From: Terebella lapidaria
Taxonomy: Eukaryota > Annelida > Polychaeta > Terebellida > Terebellidae
NCBI GenBank assembly: GCA_949152475.1
Contig: OX424564.1
Coordinates: forward strand, 39,864,165 to 39,928,164
Length of the DNA: 64,000 nt
Direction of reading: 5' to 3'
In this document: piece by piece, positions 1-10,310 of the stretch
Position numbering within the stretch: the first letter of the stretch is position 1
Layout: each line of letters opens with the position of its first letter
Position numbers and translations under genes: made by a program
Notes under the pieces: generated by a model
The model's input: the letters and a program-made list of their open reading frames with translations, nothing else
Told to the model about the DNA's origin: nothing
The model's database searches: none

Positions 1-255
1 GTTTGATTTGGAGTCACCGGAGGGAAATGATTGCACCCGCATGAGTTAATAGTGCATGTATTTTGGTCCGGGCGTGTGTCAGTATGACCGGGGACAGAGT
101 TTTGCAGCGACACCGCGTGCATTGCTGCACGTGTAGTATAGCTGTCATCATTTGTTACATGTATATATATGTAAAAATGTCGTTCTCGGATTTTTATTAA
201 TCTCCAGATGTGTAGCACATGTGTTTTGTGCCACTCGCATTTCGTCCGCTGATGC
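1..255. other. Left flank, no gene seen
   Basis: No coding region, RNA gene or clear repeat is recognisable. Short open frames here lack any family signature. Confidence 0.5.
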
Positions 256-359
256 GGCGCTGGATCCCGAGGAAGGTGCAGGATTGTACATTTTTGCCCG
301 GAGGCATGCTATTCTGCTATGTCGGCCAATGTATATTCTGAACGATAAATTTGCTATTA

Positions 360-3300
360 CGTGCTATTCCCATGCTACTGCTATTGCTACTGTTCACGGC
401 CCTGGTGCGTGAGCCGAATGCTACTGCTATTGCTCCTGCTACTCCTCCGCATGGTCGTGGAAGCGGACGCTACTGCTAATGCTATTGCTACTCCCCAGCT
501 TGATCCGTGGCCGGGACGCTACTGCTACTGCTATTGCTACTCCCCAGCTTCAACCAAGGCCGGGACGCTACTGCTACTGCTATTGCTCCTCCTCCAAGGG
601 CTTGTCTGGCAGGCGGACGCTACTGCTACTGCTATTGCTACTCCCCAGCTTGATCCGTGGCCGGGACGCTACTGCTACTGCTATTGCTACTTCCCAGCTT
701 GAACCAAGGCCGGGACGCTACTGCTACTGCTATTGCTACTGCTACTCCTCCAATGTGTGGTCTGGGATTCGGACGCTACTGCTACTGCTATTGCTACTCC
801 TCCAAGGGCTTGTCTGGCAGGCGGACGCTACTGCTACTGCTATTGCTACTCCCCAGCATGATCCGTGGCCGGGACGCTACTGCTACTGCTATTGCTACTC
901 CTCCAAGGGCTGGTGTGGGAGACGGACGCTACTGCTACTGCTATTGCTACTCCTCCAAGGGCTGGTGTGGCAGGCGGACGCTACTGCTACTGCTATTGCT
1001 ACTCCCCAGCTTGAACCAAGGCCGGGACGCTACTGCTACTGCTATTGCTACTGCTACTCCTCCAATGTGTGGTCTGGGATTCAGACGCTACTGCTACTGC
1101 TATTGCTACTCCTCCAAGGGCTGGTGTGGGAGACGGACGCTACTGCTACTGCTATTGCTACTCCCCAGCTTGATCCGTGGCCGGGACGCTACTGCTACTG
1201 CTATTGCTACTCCTCCAATGTGTGGTCTGGGATTCAGACGCTACTGCTACTGCTATTGCTACTCCTCCAAGGGCTGGTGTGGGAGACGGACGCTACTGCT
1301 ACTGCTATTGCTACTCCTCCAAGGGCTTGTCTGGGAGGCGGACGCTACTGCTACTGCTATTGCTACTTCCCAGCTTGAACCAAGGCCGGGACGCTACTGC
1401 TACTGCTACTGCTACTGCTACTCCTCCAATGTGTGGTCTGGGATTCGGACGCTACTGCTACTGCTATTGCTACTCCTCCAAGGGCTTGTCTGGCAGGCGG
1501 ACGCTACTGCTACTGCTATTGCTACTCCCCAGCTTGATCCGTGGCCGGGACGCTACTGCTACTGCTATTGCTACTCCTCCAAGGGCTGGTGTGGGAGACG
1601 GACGCTACCGCTACTGCTATTGCTATTGCTACTCCTCCAAGGTCTGGTGTGGCAGGCGGACGCTACTGCTACCGCTATTGCTACTCCCCTGCTTGATCCG
1701 TGGCCGGGACGCTACTGCTACTGCTATTGCTATTGCTACTCCCCAGCTTGAACCAAGGCCGGGACGCTACTGCTACTGCTATTGCTACTGCTACTCCTCC
1801 AATGTGTGGTCTGGGATTCAGACGCTACTGCTACTGCTATTGCTACTCCTCCAAGGGCTGGTGTGGGAGACGGACGCTACTGCTATTGCTACTCCTCCAA
1901 GGGCTTGTCTGGCAGGCGGACGCTACTGCTACTGCTATTGCTACTCCCCAGCTTGATCTGTAGCCGGGACGCTACTGCTACTGCTATTGCTACTGCTACT
2001 CCTCCAATGTGTGTCTGGGATTCAGACGCTACTGCTACTGCTATTGCTACTCCTCCAAGGGCTGGTGTAGGAGACGGACGCTACTGCTACTGCTATTGCT
2101 ACTCCCCAGCTTGATCCGTGGCCGGGACGCTACTGCTACTGCTATTGCTACTCCCCAGCTTGAACCAAGGCCGGGACGCTACTGCTATTGCTACTGCTAC
2201 TCCTCCAATGTGTGGTCTGAGATTCAGACGCTACTGCTACTGCTATTCCTACTCCTCCAAGGGCTGGTGTGGGAGACGGACGCTACTGCTACTGCTATTG
2301 CTACTCCTCCAAGGGCTGGTGTGGGAGACGGACGCTACTGCTACTGCTATTGCTACTCCCCAGCTTGATCCGTGGCCGGGACGCTACTGCTACTGCTATT
2401 GCTATTGCTACTCCTCCAATGTGTGGTCTGGGATTCAGACGCTACTGCTACTGCTATTGCTACTCCTCCAAGGGCTGGTGTGGGAGACGGACGCTACTGC
2501 TACTGCTATTGCTACTCCTCCAAGGGCTGGTGTGGCAGGCGGATGCTACTGCTACCGCTATTGCTACTCCCCAGCTTGATCCGTGGCCGGGACGCTACTG
2601 CTACTGCTATTGCTACTCCCCAGCTTGAACCAAGGCCGGGACGCTACTGCTACTGCTATTGCTACTGCTACTCCTCCAATGTGTGGTCTGTGATTCAGAC
2701 GCTACTGCTACTGCTATTGCTACTCCTCCAAGGGCTGGTGTGGGGGACGGACGCTACTGCTACTGCTATTGCTACTCCTCCAAGGGCTTGTCTGGCAGGC
2801 GGACGCTACTGCTACTGCTATTGCTACTCCCCAGCTTGATCTGTAGCCTGGACGTTACTGCTACTGCTATTGCTACTGCTACTCCTCCAATGTGTGGTCT
2901 GGGATTCAGACGCTACTGCTACTGCTATTGCTACTGCTACTCCAATGTGTGGTCTGGGATTCGGACGCTACTGCTACTGCTATTGCTACTCCTCCAAGGG
3001 CTTGTCTGGCAGGCGGACGCTACTGCTACTGCTATTGCTACTCCCCAGCTTGATCCGTGGCCGGGACGCTACTGCTACTGCTATTGCTACTCCCCGGCTT
3101 GAACCAAGGCCGGGACGCTACTGCTATTCCTCTAATGTGTGGTCTGGGATTCAGACGCTACTGCTACTGCTATTGCTTCTCCCCAGCTTGATCCGTGGCC
3201 GGGACGCTACTGCTATTGCTACTACCCAGCTTGAACCAAGGCCGGGACACTACTGCTACTGCTATTGCTACTCCTCCAATGTGTGGTCTGGGACTCAGAC

Positions 3301-3560
3301 GCTACTGCTACTGCTATTGCTACTCCTCCAAGGGCTGGTATGGGAGACGGACGCTACTGCTATTGCTACTCCCCCAAGGACTGGTCTGGCAGACGGACGC
3401 TACTGCTACTGCAATTGCAACTGCTACTCCAAGGTCTGGTCTGGCAGGCGGACGCTACTGCTACTGCTATTGCTACTGCTACTCCAAGGTTTGGTCAGGG
3501 AGGCGGACACTACTGCTTCTGCTATTGCTAATGCTACTCCTACCAGCCTTGGTGTGGGAG
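360..3560 (+). repeat. CTACTG-rich modular minisatellite, plus arm
   Basis: About 60 units of 49-58 bp share the core CTACTGCTACTGCTATTGCT. The core is joined by three spacer classes: one with CCCCAGCTTGAWCC and GGCCGGGA, one with CTCCAAGGGCT and GTGGGAGACGGA or GGCAGGCGGA, and one with CTCCAATGTGTGGTCTGGGA. The classes alternate irregularly. All three plus-strand frames stay open for hundreds of codons, reading poly-Leu, Ala-Thr or Tyr-Cys. This follows from the lack of stops in the unit and is not evidence of a protein. Confidence 0.9.
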
Positions 3561-3784
3561 GCATACGCTACCCTCATATGGTACTAGAATTATCTTGTAA
3601 AGTAATTGGTTCATTCCATATCATTTTCGATGTCGGCCTACCTCGACGTTACTCGTCCGCATTACCCTCAATATAGTACTAGAATTATCTTGTAAACTAA
3701 TTGGTTCATTCCATATCGTTTTCCATGTCGGCCCACCTGAACGTACTCGTCCACACTATTCTCCGTATAGTACTAGAATTATCT

Positions 3785-3905
3785 TGGAAAATGATATGGA
3801 ATGAACCAATTAGTTTACAAGATAATTCTAGTACTATATTCAGGGTCATGCGGACGAGTAACGTCGAGGTGGGCCGACATGGAAAATGATATGGAATGAA
3901 CCAAT
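3785..3905 (-). repeat. Inverted satellite monomer
   Basis: Within the otherwise head-to-tail array, one monomer plus part of the next reads as the reverse complement (ATGATATGGAATGAACCAAT, then ACAAGATAATTCTAGTACTA). It forms a near-perfect palindrome with its neighbours. Confidence 0.85.
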
Positions 3906-6300
3906 TATTTTACATGTTGGCCCACCTGAATGTTACTCGTCCACACTATTCTCCGTATAGTACTAGAATTATCTTGTAAACTAATTGGTTCATTCCATAT
4001 CATTTTCCATGTCGGCCCACCTGGATGTTACTCGTCCGCATGACCCTGAATATAGTACTAGAATTATCTTGTAAACTAATTGGTTCATTCCATATCATTT
4101 TCCATGTCGGCCCACCTGAATGTTACTCGTCCACACTATTTGCCGTATAGTTCTAGAATAATCTTGTAAACTAATTGGTTCATTCCATATCATTTTCCAT
4201 GTCGGCCCACCTGGATGTTACTTGTCTGCAATGCCCTCAGTATAGTACTAGAATTATGTTGTAAACTAATTGGTTCATATCATTTTCCCTGTCGGCCCAC
4301 CTCCATGTTACTCATCCGCATTACCCTCAGTATAGTACTGGAATTATCTTGTAAACTAATTGGTTCATTCCATATCATTTTCCCTTTCGGCCCACCTCGA
4401 TGTTACTGGTACGCAGTACCCTCAGTATAGTACTAGAATTATCTTGTAAACTAATTGGTTCATTCCGTATCATTTTCCCTGTCGGCCCACCTCGATGTTA
4501 CTGGTACGCAGTACCCTCAGTATAGTACTAGAATTATCTTGTAAACTAATTGGTTCATTCCATATCATTTTACCTGTCGGCCCACCTGGATGTTACTTGT
4601 CCGCATTCCCCTCAGTATAGTACTAGGATTATCTTGTAAACTAATTGGTTCATCCCATATCATTTTCCCTGTCGGTCCACCTCGATGTTACTGGTACGCA
4701 GTACCTTCAGTATAGTACTAGAATTATCTTGTAAACTAATTGGTTCATTCCATATCATTTTACCTGTCGGCCCACCTGGATGTTACTTGTCCGCATTACC
4801 CTCACTATAGTACTAGAATTTCTTGTAAACTAATTGGTTCATTCCATATCATTTTCCCTGTCGGCCCAGCTCGATGTTACTGGTACGCAGTACCCTCAGT
4901 ATAATACTCAAATTATCTTGTAAACTAATTGGTTCATCCCATATCATTTTCCCTGTCGGCCCAGCTCGATGTTACTGGTACGCAGTACCCTCAGTATAAT
5001 ACTCAAATTATCTTGTAAACTAATTGGTTCATCCCATATCATTTTCCCTGTCGGTCCACCTCGATGTTACTGGTACGCAGTACCCTCAGGATAGTACTAG
5101 AATTATCTTGTAAACTAATTGGTTCATTCCATATCATTTTACCTGTCGGCCCACCTGGATGTTACTTGTCCGCATTACCCTCAGTATAGTACTAGAATTA
5201 TCTTGTAAACTAATTGGTTCATTCCATATCATTTTCCCTGTCGGCCCACCTCGATAATTACTGGTACGCATTACCCTCAGTATAGTACTAGAATTATCTT
5301 GTAAACTATTTGGTTCATTCCATATCATTTTCCCTGTCATCCCACCTCGATGTTACTGGTACGCAGTATCCTCAGTATAATACTCAAATTATCTTGTAAA
5401 CTAATTGGTTCATATCATTTTCCCTGTCGGCCCACCTGGATGTTACTCGTCCGCATTACCCTCAGTATAGTACTAGAATTATATTGTAAACTAATTGGTT
5501 CATTCCATATCATTTTCCTAGTCAGCCCACCTCGACGTTACTGATCCGCATTACCCTCAGTATAGTAGTTGAATTATATTGTAAACTCATTGGTTCATTC
5601 CATATCATTTTCCATGTCGGCCCACCTGGATGTTACTCGTCCGCATGACCCTCAGTATAGTACTAGAATTATCTTGTAAACTAATTGGTTCATTCCATAT
5701 CATTTTCCATGTCAGCCTACCTCCATGTTACGCGTCCGCATTACCCTCGGTATAGTACTAGAATTATGTCGTAAATTAATTGGTTCATTCCATATCATTT
5801 TCCCTGTCGGCCCACCTCGATGTTACTCGTCCGCATTACGCTCAGTATAGTACTAGAATTATCTTGTAAACTAATTGGTTCATTCCATATCATTTTCCCT
5901 GTCGGCCCACCTCGATGTTACTCGTCCGCATTACCTTCATTCAGTATAGTACTGGAATAATCTTGTTAACTAATTGGTTCATTCCATATCATCTTCCCTG
6001 TCGGCCCAGCTCGACGTTACTCGTATGCATTACCCTCAGTATAGTACTAGAATTATCTTGTAAACTAATTGGTTCATTCCATATCATTTTCCCTGTCGGC
6101 CCACCTCGATGTTACTGGTACGCAGTACCCTCAGTATAGTACTAGAATTATCTTGTAAACTAATTGGTTCATTTCATATCAGTTTCTCTGTCGGCCCACC
6201 TCGATGTTACTGGTACGCAGTACCCTCAGTATAGTACTAGAATTATCTTGTAAACTAATTGGTTCATATCATTTTCCCTGTCGGCCCACCTGGATGTTAC

Positions 6301-7636
6301 TCGTCCGCATTACACTCAGTATAGTACTAGAATTATCTTGTGAACTAATTGGTTCATTCCATATCATTTTCCATGTCGGCCCACCTGGATGTTACTCGTC
6401 CGCATTACGCTCAGTATAGTACTAGAATTATCTTGTAAACTAATTGGTTCATTCCATATCATTTTCCCTGTCGGCCCAGCTCGACGTTACTCGTACGCAT
6501 TACCCTTAGTATAGTACTAGAATTATATTGTAAACTAATTGGTTCATTGCATATCATTTTCCCTGTCGGCCCACCTCGATGTTACTCGTCCGCATTACCT
6601 TCATTCAGTATAGTACTAGAATTATCTTGTAAACTAATTGGTTCATTCAATGTCATTCTCCATGTTGGTGCACCTCGATGTTACTCGTCCCATTACCCTC
6701 AGTATATTACTGGAATTATCTTGTAAACTAATTTGTTCATTCAATATCATTTTCCATGTCGGCCCACCTCGATGTAACTAGTCTGCATTACCCTCAGTAT
6801 AGTACTAGAATTATCTTGTAAACTAATTGGTTCATTCCATATCATTTTCCATGTTGGCCCACCTCGATGTTACTCGTCCGCATTATTCTCCGTATAGTAC
6901 TAGAATTTTCTTGTGAACTAATTGGTTCATTCCATATCATTTTTCCTGTCGGCCCACCTGGATGTTACTCGTCCGCATTACACTCAGTATAGTACTAGAA
7001 TTATCTTGTGAACTAATTGGTTCATTCCATATCATTTTCCATGTCGGCCCACCTGGATGTTACTCGTCCGCATTACGCTCAGTATAGTACTAGAATTATC
7101 TTGTAAACTAATTGGTTCATTCCATATCATTTTCCCTGTCGGCCCAGCTCGACGTTACTCGTACGCATTACCCTTAGTATAGTACTAGAATTATCTTGTA
7201 AACTAATTGGTTCATTGCATATCATTTTCCTTGTCGGCCCACCTCGATGTTACTCGTCCGCATTACCTTCATTCAGTATAGTACTAGAATTATCTTGTAA
7301 ACTAATTGGTTCATTCAATGTCATTCTCCATGTCGGTGCACCTCGATGTTACTCGTCCCATTACCCTCAGTATATTACTGGAATTATCTTGTAAACTAAT
7401 TTGTTCATTCAATATCATTTTCCATGTCGGCCCACCTCGATGTAACTAGTCTGCATTACCCTCAGTATAGTACTGGAATTATCTTGTAAAGTAATTGGTT
7501 CATTCCATATCATTTTCCATGTTGGCCCACCTCGATGTTACTCGTCCGCATTATTCTCCGTATAGTACTAGAATTATCTTGTAAACTAATTGGTTCATTC
7601 CATATCATTTTTCCTGTCGGCCCACCTGGATGTTAC
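6301..7636 (+). repeat. Higher-order repeat: 668-bp block of seven monomers, twice
   Basis: The same series of seven distinguishable monomers, including the rare variants TACACTCAGTATAG, TTCATTCAGTATAG, TCATTCAATGTCATTC and GTATATTACTGG, occurs from 6301 and again from 6969. The copies differ by only a few bases. This implies recent block amplification. Confidence 0.8.
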
Positions 7637-7779
7637 TCGTCCGCATTACCCTCAGTATAGTACTAGAATTATCTTGTAAACTAATTGGTTCATTCCATAT
7701 CATTTTCCATGTTGGCCCTTTTCGCAGAAAGACATGACAATATCTTAACAAGTATGTTGTTTAATATAGAACTGGAAAC

Positions 7780-8785
7780 GTTCATAGCAAGGCTGTTCCA
7801 GTCTCAGATCAAGCCGGGGAGTGGCAGTAGTGATAGCAGTAGCAGTAGCATCCCGGTCTCAGATCCAGCTCAGGAGTAGCAATAGCAGTAGCGTCCGGTT
7901 CCCAGATCAAGCTGGGGAGTAGCAGTAGCAATAGCAGTAGCATCCCGGTTTCAGATCAAGCTGAGGAGTAACAGTAGCAATAGCAGTAGCAGTAGCATCC
8001 CGGTCTCAGATCCAGCTCAGGAGTAGCAATAGCAGTAGCGTCCGGTTCCCAGATCAAGCTGGGGAGTAGCAGTAGCAATAGCAGTAGCGTCCCGGTCTCA
8101 GATTAAGCTTGGGAGTAGCAGTAGCAATAGCAGTAGCATCCCGGTTTCAGATCAAGCTGGGGAGTAACAGTAGCAATAGCAGTAGCAGTAGCGTCCCGGT
8201 CTCAGATCAAGCTGGGGAGTAGCAGTAGCAATAGCAGTAGCGTCCCAGTCTCAGATCAAGCTGGGGAGTAGCAGTAGCAATAGCAGTAGCGTCCCGAATT
8301 CAGATCAAGCTGGGGAATAACAATAACAATAGCAGTAGCGTCCTGGTCTCAGATCAAGCTCAGGTGTAGCAGTAGCAATAGCAGTAGCGTGCGCTTCCGA
8401 GACCAGACATTGGAGGAGTAGCAGTAGCAATAGCAGTAGCAGTAGCGTCCCTGTTTCAGATCAAGCTGGGGAGTAGCAGTAGCAATAGCAGTAGCGTCCC
8501 GGTCTCAGATCAAGCCGGAGAGTAGCAGTAGCAATAGCATCCCGGTCTCAGATCAAGCTCAGGTGTAGCAGTAGCAATAGCAGTAGCGTGCGCTTCCCAG
8601 ACCAGACATTGGAGGAGTAGCACTTAGCAAGAGCTGTAGCAGTAGCGTCCCAGTCGTTAAACAAGTATGGCAATAGCAGTAGCATACGCTTTTGCTACTG
8701 TGTGCTATTGTGTGGTCTGGGATGTACAAGTATAGCAGTAGCAATAGCAGTAGCATCTGATTTTTGCTACTGTATGCTATTGTAA
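7780..8785 (-). repeat. CTACTG-rich minisatellite, minus arm
   Basis: About 20 units read AGCAGTAGCAATAGCAGTAG with spacers such as CAGATCAAGCTGGGG and GACCAGACATTGGAGGAG. These are the reverse complements of the first and third spacer classes of the plus arm at 360-3560. Near the outer end the repeat decays into TTTTGCTACTGTATGCTATT. Confidence 0.88.
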
Positions 8786-8818
8786 GATCCTGCACCTTAC
8801 TGTGGATCCCGCGGGATC

Positions 8819-9370
8819 CGCGTGTCCGGTGTTCGAGATGCGGGTGATTTTGCCAGTTGTAAATTCCCCAGGCGGGCCGTGCTGGAGATGTGCGGGCGGG
8901 CGGGCGGCTGCATGTTAGTGCAGACGTCCGTCCATCTGCGTGTCTTTACACAGGCCTGTGCGGGTTGCAGTATACAGATACTGGCAGTCGATGCGGCTTG
9001 CCGCGTTGGCTTTGATAGCTGTCTGCGACAGCTGTCCGCAGGTGTATGTGTGTCTGCTAGATGTACATATGTCATGCGGGCGTACCGGAGTCGCTCCCGC
9101 GGCTCCGCCCTGCCTCAGACCCGTTCTGCGGATCTGAGGAGCCGGCCGGCAGGGCGGTCGGCAACATTTTAGAGGTACTATCACTTTTGATCACTCGGTG
9201 TGTCGTTTTACAAAATTTCTAAATTTAAAGTTTAACCTTAAAGATATTCCAAAGACTCGACACACCGTCCTTTTATAACGGATGACCTTCCAAGGTCATC
9301 ACACGGTTTTGGACCACCTCGGTCAAAATTTTAGCTTGTTTATGAGGGTTTATTCAAAATTGCAAAGCGC
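8819..9370. other. Gene-free segment with three consecutive hairpins
   Basis: The first part is GC-rich with overlapping open frames on both strands and no recognisable domain. Three inverted repeats follow: CGGTGTGTCG at 9196 with its complement ending at 9267; GATGACCTT-CC-AAGGTCATC at 9281-9300; and TTTTGGACC with GGTCAAAA at 9307-9328. Confidence 0.5.
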
Positions 9371-9725
9371 GTTATAGTTTACTCCGTAAGTCCGGGGGTA
9401 GTTCCCCATTCTTCCAAAAGGGACTCTTAAAGTCCTAGTGTTTGCGCCGTGACTTCCGGGCGTTGCCATCTTGCCTTCTTCCGGCCCCCGCCATGCGAAG
9501 CCTTCGTCGGGTTTCGAGCATTTTGGGCGCGGGCGGAACATGTTGGGGACCAACATTGTAAGAAGGGGGTAATGTGGCGATTTTGCCCTAAGCACGCGGC
9601 AGGTGATTGTAAACATAAATGCCATTTATGTGGCCTTTTCGTACTTGGCCTTGTTTTGACACGCTCCGTTAGAGCGTGCGTTGCCACGGTGACGCATTGT
9701 AATTTACGCTCCAGTAAACTATAAC
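9371..9725. repeat. Short inverted-repeat-ended element (MITE-like)
   Basis: GTTATAGTTTACT at the left end is matched by AGTAAACTATAAC at the right end, a 13-bp perfect inverted pair 355 bp apart. The match continues imperfectly inward (CCGTAA against TTACGCT). The GC-rich interior carries further small hairpins, for example GCTCCGTTAGAGC. No duplicated target is obvious and no family is recognised. Confidence 0.45.
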
Positions 9726-9875
9726 AATGGATCGATTAGACCTCGCGTGCGCCCTACAGCTTGTGGTGTATTATATATACACTGGAAGCGACTCGATCGA
9801 GGAGATTGTCCGAGAGATCGAGACTAGGACGCACACGAGGCTCGCCATGAGCTTTGTGTTCCCTGGGTCTGAGTA

Positions 9876-10310
9876 AAGGGCTCCTAGAGCCCTGGGGACG
9901 ATTTCCATGGGGAGGCCCGGGCTGGGAGAGACAAGTTGCTGACTCGGGGGCGTACGCCCTGTGGATCGCCAGTTCTCTCCCTTCCCGGGACGTGTGACAG
10001 AGGCTCTGGCCAGCATGTCGGACTGTACGGGGTTCCGTCCCCGAGGCAGACCGCGGCTCGCCAGGCCCCGCCAGTTAACACCGTAGGGATGAACTAGTTT
10101 CTGAACGGTGTCCGTAGGCCTGGGAGTGTCGGGTGGGCTGTTACCTGGTTACCGTTAATGCTGAAGTAGTTACCGTGTCCGCCGCGACCTCCGGTGAGCG
10201 GCCCTGCCGCAAGGATCCGGAATAGCGGATGCGCGTCCGCAAGGACTCGGATGAGAGAGGACTATCCTCGAGGATCCCTAAGAGCGGACGGTAGTCAATA
10301 ACTTTACATT
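9876..10310 (+). repeat. Leader-like module of an old LTR-element family
   Basis: A GC-rich segment with GAGCCCTGGGGACGATTTCC, then GTACGGGGTTCCGTCCCC, then AGTTAACACCG and GGTGTCCGTA, ending GCGGACGGTAGTCAATAACT. The second half recurs at 34915-35205. The first half resembles 36690-36860, just ahead of the Gypsy-like gag fossil. It is best read as non-coding leader or terminal-repeat sequence of that old family, now in pieces. A LINE follows directly. Confidence 0.45.

Larger units (their letters stand above)
3570..7718 (+). repeat. 95-bp satellite array
   Basis: About 43 head-to-tail monomers each hold GTACTAGAATTATCTTGTAA, GGTTCATTCCATATCATTTT and GTCGGCCCACCTCGATGTTA. The spacing GTACTAGAATT to GTACTAGAATT is 95 bp (for example 4430 to 4525). 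Variants differ at the GG/CG in CCACCTSGATG and in the TACTGGTACGCAGT or TACTCGTCCGCATT segment. A few monomers lack about 5 bp in TTCATTCCATATC. Short open frames here are fortuitous. Confidence 0.93.
256..8818. mobile_element. Fold-back-like composite with inverted minisatellite arms
   Basis: A CTACTG-rich minisatellite in plus orientation (about 360-3560) and the same minisatellite in minus orientation (about 7780-8785) flank a 95-bp satellite. Outside the two arms lie matching inverted segments: GGATCCCG followed by AAGGTGCAGGAT at 256-290, and its reverse complement at about 8781-8816. Arms built of tandem repeats are known in fold-back elements such as FB of Drosophila, TU of sea urchin and Galileo. 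The arms differ in length (3.2 against 1.0 kb), as expected where copy number drifts. No transposase is visible, so an autonomous partner would be needed. A plain satellite inversion is the alternative. Confidence 0.5.

Noticed and set aside
152-3676. Long plus-strand open frames of up to 364 codons
   Set aside because: They are translations of the CTACTG minisatellite. All three frames are open alike and none has a non-repetitive domain.
8822-9184. Overlapping open frames on both strands, about 90-116 codons
   Set aside because: The GC-rich composition removes stops in every frame. No motif is seen.
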